Assembly (NCBI RefSeq): GCF_017355875.1
Contig: NZ_JAFEWC010000003.1
Coordinates: forward strand, 873,001 to 937,000
DNA length: 64,000 bases
Source: Aridibaculum aurantiacum
GTDB taxonomy: Bacteria; Bacteroidota; Bacteroidia; Chitinophagales; Chitinophagaceae
Direction of reading: 5' to 3'
The notes under the pieces were generated by a model that made no database searches, had not been told where the DNA came from, and saw only the letters and a list, made by a program, of their open reading frames with translations. Below, piece by piece: positions 10,301 through 20,650 of this stretch (positions within the stretch are counted from its first letter, which is position 1; every line of letters starts with the position of its first letter). A program made the translations under genes and the position numbers.

Positions 10301-11815
10301 TCAATTCTCCTCCTCCTTAACCTCCACCGGTGCCAACCCATTAATAGCCGGGCCTTCTATCAGTTCTCCATCTGGTTGGAAACGGCTGCCGTGGCAAGGA
10401 CAATCCCAGGTTTTTTCGCTTTTGTTCCAGTGAACAATACAGCCCATGTGTGGGCACACTGCTGAAACTACATGCAGCTCGCCACTTTCATCGCGATGTA
10501 CTGCACAGCGTTTGTTATTTACCTCCATCACCTTGCCATCATTAGGTTGCACCTCGGCAAAGCTGTCTGCATCCTTTTTAGCTATCCAGTCTTTTACCAG
10601 CTCATAACCTACGGTAGCATTTTCTTTTACAAACCTTGTGAATGATGCAACAGGCGTTATTCTTCCTGCTCTATAAGTCTGGCTCCACTGGTTGTCTCTA
10701 CCCAGTATCTCATCTGAAAGTATCATTGCCGCTAGAGTGCCATAAGTGAGACCATCGGCTGCAAAACCAGTTGCTATATATGTATTGGTATTGCCGGTGC
10801 TAACACCTATATGTGGTATGCCATCGCCCGGCTTGTATTGCTGTGCAGCCCAACGGTAGGCAACAGATGCAACATCAAATTTTTTCCGAAGGAATGTCTC
10901 CAGCTTCTGCAGGCATTCTTCATTATTTTCTTTTAAACCGGTTTTATGGCTTTCTCCAAGTACCAGCAAAACTTTCCCTGCTTCCGAATCATAAGTACGC
11001 ATCGAATAATGTTCTGTACCTATCATATCCCAGAAGATACCGGGCTGCGGGTATTCACCATTTAGTGTAACCGCCACTGCATATTCGCGGTAAACCTCCA
11101 GCGAAGTATGCACCAGGTAAACCCCTTTAGGCGTATGTGTCGCCATGATCACTTTGGACGCTGTAACTGTGCCGCCGGTTGTTTCCAATGTGCATGGATC
11201 ACCATCATTTACCTTCAGCACCTTTGTGTGCTCGTATACCTGGCAATTGGCAGTGTCTATGGCTTTGGCCAAGCCAACCGTGTATTGTAGTGGGTTAAAT
11301 TGAGCCTGGTTCGGAATAGTAAAACCCGCTTCTATATTCATAGGGAAAGGAACGCCATTTACAATCTCCAGCCCTGCCTTCTCGGCCATACTTCTTTCCA
11401 TTTCTACATAAGGCGTATTGCCACCTGGTTCTGAAAATAAACACCATGGTACACGTACAAAATCACAATCAATCCCATGTGTTCTCACATTCTCTTCTAT
11501 AAAGTTGACAGCAGCAGCTCGTGACTGAACTACCTGTTGTAATACCTCTGTATTCCACTTCTGCTTTACGGTATGCATACCTTCGCTACCAACAGGCGCA
11601 TAAAGATTACCGGTAGAATGTCCTGTTGAACCCTGGCCTACACTCCGGGATTCCAATACTGCCACTTTCTTACCTGCCTTTGCTAATAAATATGCAGCAG
11701 TGATACCTGTAATGCCACCTCCAATAATGGCTACATCTACAGTTATATCTTGTGTAAGGGATGGATAAGAAGTAGGTTCGGCGGAGGGTTTCCATACAGC
11801 AGTGGTAGTGGTCAT
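10301..11815 (-). CDS. FAD-dependent oxidoreductase with C-terminal Rieske [2Fe-2S] domain
   Basis: 504 residues. The N-terminal DAO-type fold shows the dinucleotide-binding motif VAIIGGGITGITAAYLL followed by an acidic VLESR strand (about residues 29-57). The C-terminal ~90 residues form a Rieske domain with cluster ligands C454-x-H456 (CPHMGC) and C472-x2-H475 (CPCHGSRF). This architecture is a known family of putative amine/glycine-oxidase-like enzymes that pass electrons to or from the iron-sulfur cluster; the substrate is unknown. It has no signal peptide, so it is probably cytoplasmic. The gene stands alone, with its end in the repeat cluster and a long gene-free region upstream. Confidence 0.9.
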   Translation of the reverse strand: MTTTTAVWKPSAEPTSYPSLTQDITVDVAIIGGGITGITAAYLLAKAGKKVAVLESRSVGQGSTGHSTGNLYAPVGSEGMHTVKQKWNTEVLQQVVQSRAAAVNFIEENVRTHGIDCDFVRVPWCLFSEPGGNTPYVEMERSMAEKAGLEIVNGVPFPMNIEAGFTIPNQAQFNPLQYTVGLAKAIDTANCQVYEHTKVLKVNDGDPCTLETTGGTVTASKVIMATHTPKGVYLVHTSLEVYREYAVAVTLNGEYPQPGIFWDMIGTEHYSMRTYDSEAGKVLLVLGESHKTGLKENNEECLQKLETFLRKKFDVASVAYRWAAQQYKPGDGIPHIGVSTGNTNTYIATGFAADGLTYGTLAAMILSDEILGRDNQWSQTYRAGRITPVASFTRFVKENATVGYELVKDWIAKKDADSFAEVQPNDGKVMEVNNKRCAVHRDESGELHVVSAVCPHMGCIVHWNKSEKTWDCPCHGSRFQPDGELIEGPAINGLAPVEVKEEEN

Positions 11816-12353
11816 ACAAATGCGACTTTAAGATTAGAGGAATATTTTAATTAGAATTATGTTTAAAAAATAGTACCAGCAACATGCTATAATTTCTTGA
11901 ACTAAAACCTGTGTAAGAAACTTTTCGACAATTGCATTCCTATCTTTTACAGGAGCATAAAAATGTTTGATGTTTATAAGTGTATATCTCATTCTTGTTG
12001 CAGTAACCAAATAAGATGATGCTTTTGCTGAGTACCGCATTCCCCAACTAAATCAATATTTTACGTGTTGCTTTAATGGCTTCTTAAATAAGTTGCATTG
12101 GTTAGTATCTATTTTTTTACCGACCCAGCACATTCATAAATCCTTACCATTCAATAGCTAAAGTTTCTTCTACGGTTCAATCATCTACTTATTATGTACT
12201 GCCAGCTGGTGCTTAAAAAATGGTTTTACAAAAAGGCATAGTTTTTTGCCCTTCATTAAACAAGTATTCGATTAAAAATAACGGTCAGAAAAGAAAGGAT
12301 AACTACAAGCTTTAGATGTTAAGCTGTTTTAGCGGCATCGAAAGCTTATATAA
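11816..12353. other. Intergenic region between divergent genes, no clear feature
   Basis: About 540 A/T-rich bases separate the divergently transcribed FAD/Rieske and GH1-RmlD genes, so promoters for both should lie here. I see no convincing TAnnTTTG element, hairpin or repeat. A 68-codon minus-strand frame at 11834-12040 has no recognisable protein features and is not called. Confidence 0.5.
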
Positions 12354-14594
12354 ATGAGCAAAGAGATTAGCTCGGATTTGATAACAAAAATGATTTTTAT
12401 GCTTGCCGAAAATGAAATTGAAATCTGGGGTGGATTAGAAGGAACAATTAATAGAGTAGGAGATGCCTACCACGATCAGTCAGAATATTCCGGTCATTAC
12501 AACAGGCCAGGTGATATAGACCTGATAGCTTCGTTAGGAATTAAAATGTTGCGATACCCCGTGCTTTGGGAAAAGCACCAGCCACAAAAAGATACGGTTA
12601 TAGATTGGTCGTTTGTAGAGCGCAGCCTGACGCGGTTGAAGGAACTCAATGTAGAACCCATAGCTGGATTGGTACATCATGGTAGCGGGCCGGCATGGGT
12701 TAATTTTTTTGATGGAAGTTTTGAGGAAGGTGTAGCCAATTATGCAAGATTGGTGGCTGAAAAATTTCCATGGCTTGAATACTACACGCCGGTTAATGAA
12801 CCGCTTACCACTGCGCGCTTCTGCGGCCTGTACGGCCACTGGTACCCGCACAAAAAAGATAATTACAGTTTTTATAAGATACTCTTAAGCGAGCTAAAAG
12901 CCACCGTGATGGCTATGCGCGTGATACGGGAAATAAACCCGGATGCAAAGCTTGTGCAGACAGAGGATCTTGCAAAAGTTTACAGCACACCATTGCTTAA
13001 GTACCAGGCGGATTTTGAGAACCAGCGTCGTTGGATATCGTACGACCTGCTATGTGGCCGCGTAGATGAGCAACATCCAATGTGGAACTTTCTTACGCAG
13101 GAGGTTGGACTTACTGCAGAGGAGCTATTGTACTTCCGCGATAACTACTGTATTCCTTATGTATGTGGCTTCAATTATTACCTCACTTCCGAGCGTTACC
13201 TGGATGAGGATATGAGCAAGTATCCTGTAGAGTTTCATGGTGGAAATCATCAACACCAGTATGCTGATATACATACAGTGCTTGTGCCGCTAAAGGAAGA
13301 GAGTGGGCCTTATGTTTTATTGCGCGAAGCTTATGAACATTTACAATTACCACTTGCTATTACTGAATGTCACCTGCATAGCACCCGCGAAGAACAGATG
13401 CGCTGGTTCAATGAAATGTGGGAAACAGTAAATGATCTGAAAGCTGAAGGTGTAGATATAAGAGCACTTACTGCGTGGGCCATCTTTGGACTGCATGGAT
13501 GGAATAAACTGGTCACCGAACCATGGGGTACTTATGAGCCCGGTGTGTTCAATGTAAGCACAGGTTGCCCAAGGCCGACGGCATTGGCCAGATTGATACA
13601 GGTGCTTACCCGGCGTAAGGTTTACTACCATCCGGTGCTGGAAACAGAGGGTTGGTGGAAACGTGATACACGGCCTGTTTATCCTGCCAATGTAATACCT
13701 ATGAAAAGCAGGAAGAACAAGCCCAAGTGCCAGCCAGTATTGGTATTGGGTAAGTCGGGCACATTGGGCGCTGCCTTTAGTAAATTATGCCTGGAGAGAA
13801 ATATCCACCACATGCTGCTTAGCCGCGCAGATGTAGATATAACGGATGCTGCAACCATAGAGCAGGTGATACAGGAATTACATCCGTGGGCGATTGTGAA
13901 TGCCGCCGGTTATGTACGCGTTGATGAGGCAGAACAGGCACATGAAAGTTGTATGGAGGCAAATTGTAATGGTCCTGTTATACTGGCTGAGTTGTGCAAA
14001 AAGTATTCTATCAAACTGGTGAACTTCTCTTCTGATCTTGTATTTGATGGAGCTAAAGACGAGCCTTATGTAGAGAGTGATTCTGTGAACCCACTGAACG
14101 TGTATGGCAGGAGCAAGGCTATGATGGAAGAAAAGATCACACAGGTAAATGAGAATGCGCTGATCATAAGAACCAGCAGCTTCTTTAGCCCGTGGGATAA
14201 CTTCAATTTCGTTACTACTACACTTGCAGACTTGAAAGAAGGAAGAAAAGTAGTAGCAGCAAATGATGTGCATATAGCAGCTACCTATGTTCCCGACCTG
14301 GTGAATGAAACACTGGACCTGCTACTCGATGATCAATCTGGAATATTTCATATTACCAATGATGGCGAAACAACCTGGGCTGACCTTGCTCGCCAAGTAG
14401 CTATAATGGCTGGATGTGATCAATCGTTAGTTGTAGGAAAACCATTGAATAAACTCGGGTTGAAAGCAAAGAGGCCCAACTACAGTGTTTTGAAAAGTGA
14501 GAAAGGAATAAAGCTGCCAACGCTTGAGCACGCCCTGCAGCGTTACTTTGAAGCAGTGGCAAATGTTTACCAATCTGGAGCTATAGCGGTGTAG
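12354..14594 (+). CDS. Fusion protein: family 1 glycoside hydrolase-like domain + RmlD-like sugar-nucleotide reductase domain
   Basis: 746 residues. Residues about 20-430 resemble a GH1-type TIM barrel, with the acid/base motif TPVNEP (E149) and a candidate nucleophile in AITEC (E338; family members normally show ITEN-G). Residues about 459-740 form a Rossmann-fold extended SDR of the dTDP-4-dehydrorhamnose reductase type: nucleotide motif GKSGTLG, VNAAGYVRVDEAE and the catalytic YGRSK. Met16 (MLAENEIEIWGG) is an alternative start, since domain similarity begins there. The fusion suggests linked processing of a deoxysugar or glycoside in the cytoplasm. No neighbouring sugar operon is visible, so the pathway is unclear. 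Confidence 0.85.
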   Translation: MSKEISSDLITKMIFMLAENEIEIWGGLEGTINRVGDAYHDQSEYSGHYNRPGDIDLIASLGIKMLRYPVLWEKHQPQKDTVIDWSFVERSLTRLKELNVEPIAGLVHHGSGPAWVNFFDGSFEEGVANYARLVAEKFPWLEYYTPVNEPLTTARFCGLYGHWYPHKKDNYSFYKILLSELKATVMAMRVIREINPDAKLVQTEDLAKVYSTPLLKYQADFENQRRWISYDLLCGRVDEQHPMWNFLTQEVGLTAEELLYFRDNYCIPYVCGFNYYLTSERYLDEDMSKYPVEFHGGNHQHQYADIHTVLVPLKEESGPYVLLREAYEHLQLPLAITECHLHSTREEQMRWFNEMWETVNDLKAEGVDIRALTAWAIFGLHGWNKLVTEPWGTYEPGVFNVSTGCPRPTALARLIQVLTRRKVYYHPVLETEGWWKRDTRPVYPANVIPMKSRKNKPKCQPVLVLGKSGTLGAAFSKLCLERNIHHMLLSRADVDITDAATIEQVIQELHPWAIVNAAGYVRVDEAEQAHESCMEANCNGPVILAELCKKYSIKLVNFSSDLVFDGAKDEPYVESDSVNPLNVYGRSKAMMEEKITQVNENALIIRTSSFFSPWDNFNFVTTTLADLKEGRKVVAANDVHIAATYVPDLVNETLDLLLDDQSGIFHITNDGETTWADLARQVAIMAGCDQSLVVGKPLNKLGLKAKRPNYSVLKSEKGIKLPTLEHALQRYFEAVANVYQSGAIAV

Positions 14595-14874
14595 GGGAGG
14601 GATTAGAGATTAGTGATTGGAGATTAGTGATTGGAGATTAGTGATGAGTAGTGAATGGTGAATGGTGAGTAGTGAGTTGAATGTAAATTGTGAAGAGTGA
14701 ATGGTGAATGTGAATGGTGAGTAGTGAATAATGAATAGTAGATATTGATTGATAAATATTGTGTTGTTGCTTGAAGGGATAATTCACTACTCACCACTCC
14801 CCAAGATCAGAACCAGGAACAAGAAACCAGGAACACGTAACAACTTGTCAACTGATCAACTAATCAACTGACCC
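14595..14874. repeat. Low-complexity short-word repeats
   Basis: Gene-free stretch of degenerate words: GATTAGTGATTGGAGATTAGTG copied in tandem with drift (about 14605-14645), then GTGAATGGTGAATGGTGAG words (about 14646-14735), and AGAACCAGGAACAAG words (about 14808-14840). No gene or terminator is recognised. Confidence 0.6.
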
Positions 14875-15984
14875 CTACACCTTCTCCCTCTTCCCACTTG
14901 CTATGCTCCGGTAAATGGCATCTATCACCTTCATGTCTTTCATTCCTTCTTCACCTGGTACACGGGTAGGCTTGTTGTACTTTACGCATTGTGCAAAGTC
15001 ATCCATCTGCCTTGCCTGCTGGTTTACATGTGCATCAAATTTCATTGGACCATCAATGGTGGCACCTTCTAATCCACGGTAAGGAAATGCGCGTGTCAGG
15101 TCAAACCAACCTCTTTCTGCTTTTGCTTTTAGATAGCTAAAGCTCTTGTTGTAGCTGGAGATACCATGCGCAATAGTGCCACCGGGAAATTCCAGGTCGA
15201 AGTAAACCGTTTCATCAACTTCTTTAAAAAGCTCGGGCCTTGTCTTCTCTTCCCTTGCCGTTACATAGATAGGTTCTTCTCCTACAGTATACCTGGCGCC
15301 CTGTACGCAATACACTCCCATATCCATCAATCCCCCACCACCTGCCAATGCTTTCTTCAATCTCCATGCATTAGGATCTCCACCATAGGTAAAGCCATTG
15401 GCTGTGTCAATTGTTTTTACAGCGCCATATACCTTTTGCTGGCCAAGACGCATCATCTCCTGGTTGTACGGCTCAAAGTGTAAGCGATAACCGATCGACA
15501 ACATCCTATTTGCTTTTTTACAAGCATCGATCATCTGCTGGCATTCAGCAGCGTTCAGTGCCATAGGTTTTTCGCATATCACATGTTTGCCTGCCTGCGC
15601 CGCTCTTATGGTAAACTCTTTGTGCATGGCTATCGGCAATACCACGTATACAATGTCTATGTCTTTGTTATTGGCAATGCTGTCAAAGTTCTGGTAGTTG
15701 TAAATATTCTTTTGCGGTATGTTGTACTTCTTTGCCCATTCCTCTTCTTTAGAAGGTGTGCCCGTGACAATTCCGGCCAGGTAACAGTCCTTCGTTTCCT
15801 GTAGAGCAGGTGCTAATTGGTTGGCTGAATAACTGCCCAATCCTACCAGTGCTATTCCTAGTTTCTTGCTTTCTTGTTGAGCGCAGCTCTGGTGTGCTGT
15901 AAGTAATCCCGGTAGTAGCAGGCTTCCACCTACTATCCATGATGTATCGGACAAGAAAGTGCGGCGCGATGTGGTTCTTTTCAT
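14875..15984 (-). CDS. Tat-exported Gfo/Idh/MocA-family oxidoreductase
   Basis: 369 residues. The N-terminus has a twin-arginine signal (SRRTFLSDTSW, then a hydrophobic stretch ending near AHQSCAQ). The Rossmann domain follows with LGIALVGLGSYS (about 42-53), then the family motif EKPMALN (about 139-145), and a C-terminal alpha/beta substrate domain containing GGGGLMDMGVYCVQ with the conserved D and Y. It resembles glucose-fructose-oxidoreductase-type enzymes that carry NAD(P)H into the periplasm in bound form. The sugar substrate is not determinable. It reads in the same direction as the large metalloprotease gene upstream, 89 nt away. Confidence 0.9.
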   Translation of the reverse strand: MKRTTSRRTFLSDTSWIVGGSLLLPGLLTAHQSCAQQESKKLGIALVGLGSYSANQLAPALQETKDCYLAGIVTGTPSKEEEWAKKYNIPQKNIYNYQNFDSIANNKDIDIVYVVLPIAMHKEFTIRAAQAGKHVICEKPMALNAAECQQMIDACKKANRMLSIGYRLHFEPYNQEMMRLGQQKVYGAVKTIDTANGFTYGGDPNAWRLKKALAGGGGLMDMGVYCVQGARYTVGEEPIYVTAREEKTRPELFKEVDETVYFDLEFPGGTIAHGISSYNKSFSYLKAKAERGWFDLTRAFPYRGLEGATIDGPMKFDAHVNQQARQMDDFAQCVKYNKPTRVPGEEGMKDMKVIDAIYRSIASGKREKV

Positions 15985-16073
15985 ACTGCTTTTTTTATGC
16001 TGTAAACAAGCTGGTGCATCTTTCTAAAGATAAACAGCAATAGCAATATGATGAGCTGCCGGTGCAGTTATAT

Positions 16074-19000
16074 TTACCTTATCAGAACAATGGTTCCTTT
16101 CAGGTTTTCCTGGCTGCCGTTGCGTAAGCCAATCGTAAGCATGTAAACATAAGTGCCTGTTGCTGCCTCCTTTCCATTAACCAGGCCTGTCCATCCATGT
16201 GCAGGTGTATTGGGTGGCACATTCTGTACCTGGAAAACCTGCTGCCCCCACCGGTTGTAGATACCAAAGTTTTTGATGGTAACCACATCCTGCCCGGCCA
16301 GTACATACAGTACATCGTTCTTGCGATCGCCATTAGGTGTAAATGCATCCGGAACAAATACATGCGTTGATGCACTGGTTCGTACTATTGCCATTGCTGT
16401 ATCTGTACATGCATATTCGTTGCGTACAAATACACGAAACTGTGAAGAGTATTCAGGTGTTACAACAGGAGTAGCGCAACTGGTGCACGATATAAAAGGA
16501 GAAGGATCCCATGCATAAGAACTTATAATGCCTCCCACAGCTATAGGTGTAAGTTGTACAGGTGTAAGACGTTGTATGGTGGTATCTGCAGGATCAATCG
16601 ACACCTGGAATGGAGTGTAGGATACATCCACAGTGTTGTTGGTTATATCTGTTTCTGCATATGCCACAGCAGGTACTTGTTGCCTGTTGGTGCCTTTATC
16701 ATTTACAACTGCATATAGTTTGCCTGTAGTAGGCGCTGTTATGCGGAAGGTGTACGTGTTGCAGTTGCCTGCAGCTAATTGAGGCGTATAAAAAACAGGT
16801 GATAATAGTCTTGTGCCTGCGTTTGCAGGGTCTCCATCATAAAAAGATACCGGTATTCCTGCCCAGGTAGTGTCGTATGCATTGTTCATACAGATGTTGA
16901 TGGTGACTAATGCAGCTGTGTTGGTATAGCATTTTGTATCAAGTATGGTAACTGTGAAATCAGGCGGGTAAACTTTCACCTGCGCGCTTCCTTGCAACAT
17001 ACAGCCAAACCGGTTTTCTGTACGCACCTTCACCACAGATGTTTCATAAGGTATAACAACTGGCGATATGCAGGTAAGGCAATTCAGCAATGAGTTATTG
17101 CTAGTGATCCATGCGGTTGATAAGGGATTGTAGATAGTTGAAAGCAGGTTTAGTGGAACAGGTTGTTTACGAATAACTGTAGTATCGGCAGGCTGCACCA
17201 CCAGTACCTCTGGTTGGTAAAGCGTGTCCGAGATGTTATTGGCGTACGACTTTTCCAATAGGATTGTATTAGGCAAAGCAACAGGAACACCCCTGCCGCT
17301 GTCGTTTACAACCGCATAAATGCGACCTGTGTTCATGCCCTTAATAAAAGTTTCAAACGTGGACTCTTTTGCTCTTACTGTATCCGTTAATGTAAATACA
17401 GGCGGTAGCAAAACAGCAGTGCCCGTTCGTGGATTTCCGTTGTAAAAAGAGATAGGTAAGCCTTTGGGAAGTACTCCTCGTTTGAAGGCATTGTACAATA
17501 TAAAGCGCACAAATAAACTATCAACAGAGGTGCATTCAACAGCAGTTATCCTGGCAGAAAAATCATTGTATGGTGGTACTTGTATATCTACAACAGCCGT
17601 ATCTGTACAACCTTGCCTGCTGGTAGCAACTACTGTTTTGATGATGGACGAATCTGCTATCAATACAGGTGACTGGCAATTGGTACAGCTTAGATCGCGG
17701 GGTGTGCTCCATGTATAACCGGTTACTATGCCCGGCGAAGCTTGTGCATGTAGTTGTACAGTATCGCCCCATTCAAGTATGGATGTAGCAGGTGTTGCAT
17801 TTACTTTAAAAGCAAAGTTGCTGATCGTTCCAAAGTTGTTGCCATAGGTCAATTCTATGAGATTGGTATTTGGAAGCACAACAGGCAGGTTATTGCCTGC
17901 ATCATTAAAAACAACAAACACTCTATCCAGTTTTTTATACCCAACATTCAACACATGATGGTAAAGCGGCGCACAGCAATGTCCTTGTAAAGTGTCTTTC
18001 AAATAAATGGTGGTGTCTATTTTATTGGCATTCGGTAGACGTGGATCGTTGTCATAAAAACTAATGGGTACACCGGGAGCAATAGGAGCGTATCCAAAGT
18101 TGCAGAGGGCAAAGCTTACCCGCACTTTTGTTTCCTGTACACATTCTGCCTGCGATACATATACGGCACCGTCGGGAGTAGGATCCATAACCTCTATGGT
18201 AAATATGCTGGTGGTATCTGAACAGCTGCCGTTGGTAGCAATCAAGCGAACAAAATAATTTCCAGGCTGGGTAAACACATATTTGAAATTAGCCGCTGTG
18301 CTAACTACCTGGTTGGGCATGCCTGTACTGCTGCGCATATACCAGGTATAGCTGGTGGCATTTACCGATGTGTTGAAAAATTGTACACTGTCAACATATA
18401 CAGGTGCCTTTGCAGCCAGCTCTCTTCTATCGGTATAAAACCTGGCAGCAACACCACAATTCACGATCACGTAATGTGTATAGGTGGAATAGCAGCTACC
18501 ATTAAATGCCTTAAGCGTAACCTTGTATTTTCCGGGTGCTGCAAAAGATGTAGTGTAGTTAGCACTGGTAGATACTACAGTGCCATTTAAAAGCCATTCA
18601 AAAGTATTAGCCCCTGTAGATGTATTGGTAAAGTTGATGGTGCTGCCCGGTAGGGGATAATGGTTGTCGCGGGTGAAATTTGCCTGTACAGTAGCCGAAC
18701 AAGGCGGTGTGCATTTGTCCTGCAGTAATCCAGGACGCATGGTATTAATAGCAGCGCGCATCCTGTCCTTCTGCCCCTGGGTAAAACTGTTCTGGCAGCT
18801 CTCGTTGCCATAGTCCATGAAGTTGTTGATCATATCAGGAACATCAGCAGTAAATCCACTGAGCGTATCTGTGCTACATGAGTTGAATGGAGAATTGCAA
18901 GAGGCCGCAGCTGACAGCGATGCATCAGGTGGCGTATCACAAACTCTGTCTCCATCTTGGGTGCAGTCATTGTTCCTGCAGTTCAGTCCTTCCCAAGTAT

Positions 19001-19718
19001 GGTAAAGGCCCAGGTAGTGACCCATCTCGTGCGCCAGTAAATAACCAAATCCAGCTACAACAATTCCATCGAGTGGTGTGCCGCCGGGAGGCATGGTAGC
19101 GTAACCTTGTGAGATGGTTCTTATCCATTTGCCACATTCAAATCGTGGCACCAGGTCGAGCCGCATATTTTTTATAAACCAGATATTGATGTATTGATCC
19201 GGCGGCCATTGCACAAGGTTTTTTAGTCTCGCATCTTCTATCACCGGGTTTAGATCGTGACCATAATACGAAGTAGTACGGGTGATGCCATTGGTGACGC
19301 CCCCTTCCGGGTCTTTCTTTGCCAGGCAAAACCTGATCCTGGTATCAACACCTGTACTGGCTGCATATGCACCTGACTTGCTGTAAGCGTCGTTCAGGTC
19401 GCTAATGGCATCGGCAATGGTTTGGTCAGTAATCAAATAAGGATCATCCTGCACGATGTGTACTACCACTGGTAGTGTCAATATGCCCGTATCATTCACC
19501 TGCCTGTACGAACGGATAAGGTCATTCATCCTGCTTTCCTGTTGTTGGTAAGCAATACCATCCCTGGCTGCTGTAATAAAAACATCGGTAGCGCAAGAGG
19601 TTTGTTTGTGTGGCCGAAGTGGTGACAGGTTGCCGGGAAATACAGGCTGTGCATACTGTTGCAGGAAAATTATTAAAAACAATAGCACCAATAGGGTTCT
19701 TATCCTGTACTTGCTCAT
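16074..19718 (-). CDS. Secreted M43 metalloprotease with PKD/Ig-like repeats and type IX C-terminal sorting domain
   Basis: 1214 residues. A signal peptide (about 1-23) is followed by a cytophagalysin-type M43 protease domain with the zinc motif HEMGHYLGLYH (residues 230-240) and the downstream cysteine-rich CRNNDCTQDGDRVCDTPPD. PKD-like domains (about 345-520) and several beta-sandwich repeats come next. The C-terminal ~95 residues (VFVPDAFTPNGDRKNDV, NRWGQQVFQ, GTYVYMLTI) are the gliding-motility-associated type B sorting domain. The protein should be exported by Sec and then across the outer membrane by the type IX system, to the surface or medium. It may act in protein or glycoprotein degradation. 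Confidence 0.92.
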   Translation of the reverse strand: MSKYRIRTLLVLLFLIIFLQQYAQPVFPGNLSPLRPHKQTSCATDVFITAARDGIAYQQQESRMNDLIRSYRQVNDTGILTLPVVVHIVQDDPYLITDQTIADAISDLNDAYSKSGAYAASTGVDTRIRFCLAKKDPEGGVTNGITRTTSYYGHDLNPVIEDARLKNLVQWPPDQYINIWFIKNMRLDLVPRFECGKWIRTISQGYATMPPGGTPLDGIVVAGFGYLLAHEMGHYLGLYHTWEGLNCRNNDCTQDGDRVCDTPPDASLSAAASCNSPFNSCSTDTLSGFTADVPDMINNFMDYGNESCQNSFTQGQKDRMRAAINTMRPGLLQDKCTPPCSATVQANFTRDNHYPLPGSTINFTNTSTGANTFEWLLNGTVVSTSANYTTSFAAPGKYKVTLKAFNGSCYSTYTHYVIVNCGVAARFYTDRRELAAKAPVYVDSVQFFNTSVNATSYTWYMRSSTGMPNQVVSTAANFKYVFTQPGNYFVRLIATNGSCSDTTSIFTIEVMDPTPDGAVYVSQAECVQETKVRVSFALCNFGYAPIAPGVPISFYDNDPRLPNANKIDTTIYLKDTLQGHCCAPLYHHVLNVGYKKLDRVFVVFNDAGNNLPVVLPNTNLIELTYGNNFGTISNFAFKVNATPATSILEWGDTVQLHAQASPGIVTGYTWSTPRDLSCTNCQSPVLIADSSIIKTVVATSRQGCTDTAVVDIQVPPYNDFSARITAVECTSVDSLFVRFILYNAFKRGVLPKGLPISFYNGNPRTGTAVLLPPVFTLTDTVRAKESTFETFIKGMNTGRIYAVVNDSGRGVPVALPNTILLEKSYANNISDTLYQPEVLVVQPADTTVIRKQPVPLNLLSTIYNPLSTAWITSNNSLLNCLTCISPVVIPYETSVVKVRTENRFGCMLQGSAQVKVYPPDFTVTILDTKCYTNTAALVTINICMNNAYDTTWAGIPVSFYDGDPANAGTRLLSPVFYTPQLAAGNCNTYTFRITAPTTGKLYAVVNDKGTNRQQVPAVAYAETDITNNTVDVSYTPFQVSIDPADTTIQRLTPVQLTPIAVGGIISSYAWDPSPFISCTSCATPVVTPEYSSQFRVFVRNEYACTDTAMAIVRTSASTHVFVPDAFTPNGDRKNDVLYVLAGQDVVTIKNFGIYNRWGQQVFQVQNVPPNTPAHGWTGLVNGKEAATGTYVYMLTIGLRNGSQENLKGTIVLIR

Positions 19719-20235
19719 GAGTTACATGTTGGCCAGCCTGTATTGTGTAAATAAAGAAATGGCAAAGGTTTGGATGAAAAGGTTGGCAAATATAACCAGT
19801 ATGCAAAACCTTCATCATTAAATTGTAATATGAAGGAGGTGGTAGAAATTGAGGAGATGGAACTTCTAAAATAGATAACACCAGCCTATGACCCTTTCTG
19901 GATGTAGTGCTGGTGCCAGTTTATTTGCCTGCTGAAGTGGCAAGCCTGGAAGTGTAAAACCTGATCCTTTAGTAAGACTATGTGTGGGGGTGAAGGTTTA
20001 AGGTCTAAAGTTTAAGGTTTGATGTCTAAGGTTTATGTTTAAAGTTTAAGGTTTGATGTCTAAGGTTTAAAGTGATACCCGATACCTCATATCCAATGCA
20101 TCAAAGCTGCAAGCTGACATCTGATGGCTGATATCTTAACTCCATACCCCATACCTCATACCCCATACCCGGTACCTCCGCTTTTGCTTCCTTCCATGGC
20201 TTAGAAATTGAAGCGCCTACATAAAAGTGCAGTCT
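19719..20235. repeat. Intergenic region with degenerate GTTTAAGGTTT and CCATACCCCATACC words
   Basis: Apart from the protease promoter, this stretch carries no gene. Positions about 19995-20070 are drifting copies of AAGGTTTAAAGTTTAAGGTTTG. Positions about 20076-20180 hold GATACCTCATATCC and CATACCCCATACC words. The same GTTTAAGG word family recurs at about 40390-40435. Confidence 0.6.
19787..19794 (-). promoter_or_regulatory. Candidate Bacteroidota -7 element upstream of the M43 protease gene
   Basis: On the minus strand this reads TATATTTG, an exact match to TAnnTTTG, about 70 nt upstream of the protease start codon. A well-spaced -33 TTTG is not obvious, so it stays a candidate. Confidence 0.45.
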
Positions 20236-20628
20236 ATGAAACTCCTAATTCTAAATATTCTTCTCCTTCTGTTCGTTGCAAATTCTACTAATGCCCAGGT
20301 GCGGCCAAAGTTTAAAGATGCAGATACCATTACTGCAGCACAGGCTAAAGATTACCAGGGAAAGCGTGTTACAGTGTGCGATCGGGTTAATTACGGCAGG
20401 TATGTAAACGTAAATAAGAACGCGCCTGTCCGCTTATGGGTAGGACCAGATTATCCAAACCACTACCTCACGCTTGTATTCCCGCAAAACGACCTGAAGC
20501 GTTTTTCTGTAGATCCTGAAAAGAAGATGCTGAACAAACGTTTTTGCGTAGTAGGAAGAATAACCAGTCACGAGGGTAAGCCCGCTATCATAGTAAAAGA
20601 AGAAAGGCAGCTAAATGCTGAAGAATAG
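20236..20628 (+). CDS. Small secreted protein of unknown function, OB-fold-like
   Basis: 130 residues from ATG 20236 (an upstream in-frame GTG is less likely, because the signal peptide begins at MKLLILNILLLL). After the signal peptide (about 20 residues, ending NAQ) comes a short beta-rich domain: ITAAQAKDYQGKRVTVCDRV, a hydrophobic LTLVFP strand and RFCVVGRITSHEGKPAIIV. That pattern suggests an OB-fold like those of nucleic-acid-binding or DUF4131-like periplasmic proteins, but this is only a resemblance. Probably periplasmic. It converges with the HPP gene 22 nt downstream. Confidence 0.65.
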   Translation: MKLLILNILLLLFVANSTNAQVRPKFKDADTITAAQAKDYQGKRVTVCDRVNYGRYVNVNKNAPVRLWVGPDYPNHYLTLVFPQNDLKRFSVDPEKKMLNKRFCVVGRITSHEGKPAIIVKEERQLNAEE

Positions 20629-20650
20629 GTAGCGATAGTAACGCCACACT

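Noticed and set aside
11834-12040. 68-codon minus-strand frame
   Set aside because: No recognisable features, and it occupies the promoter region between divergent genes.
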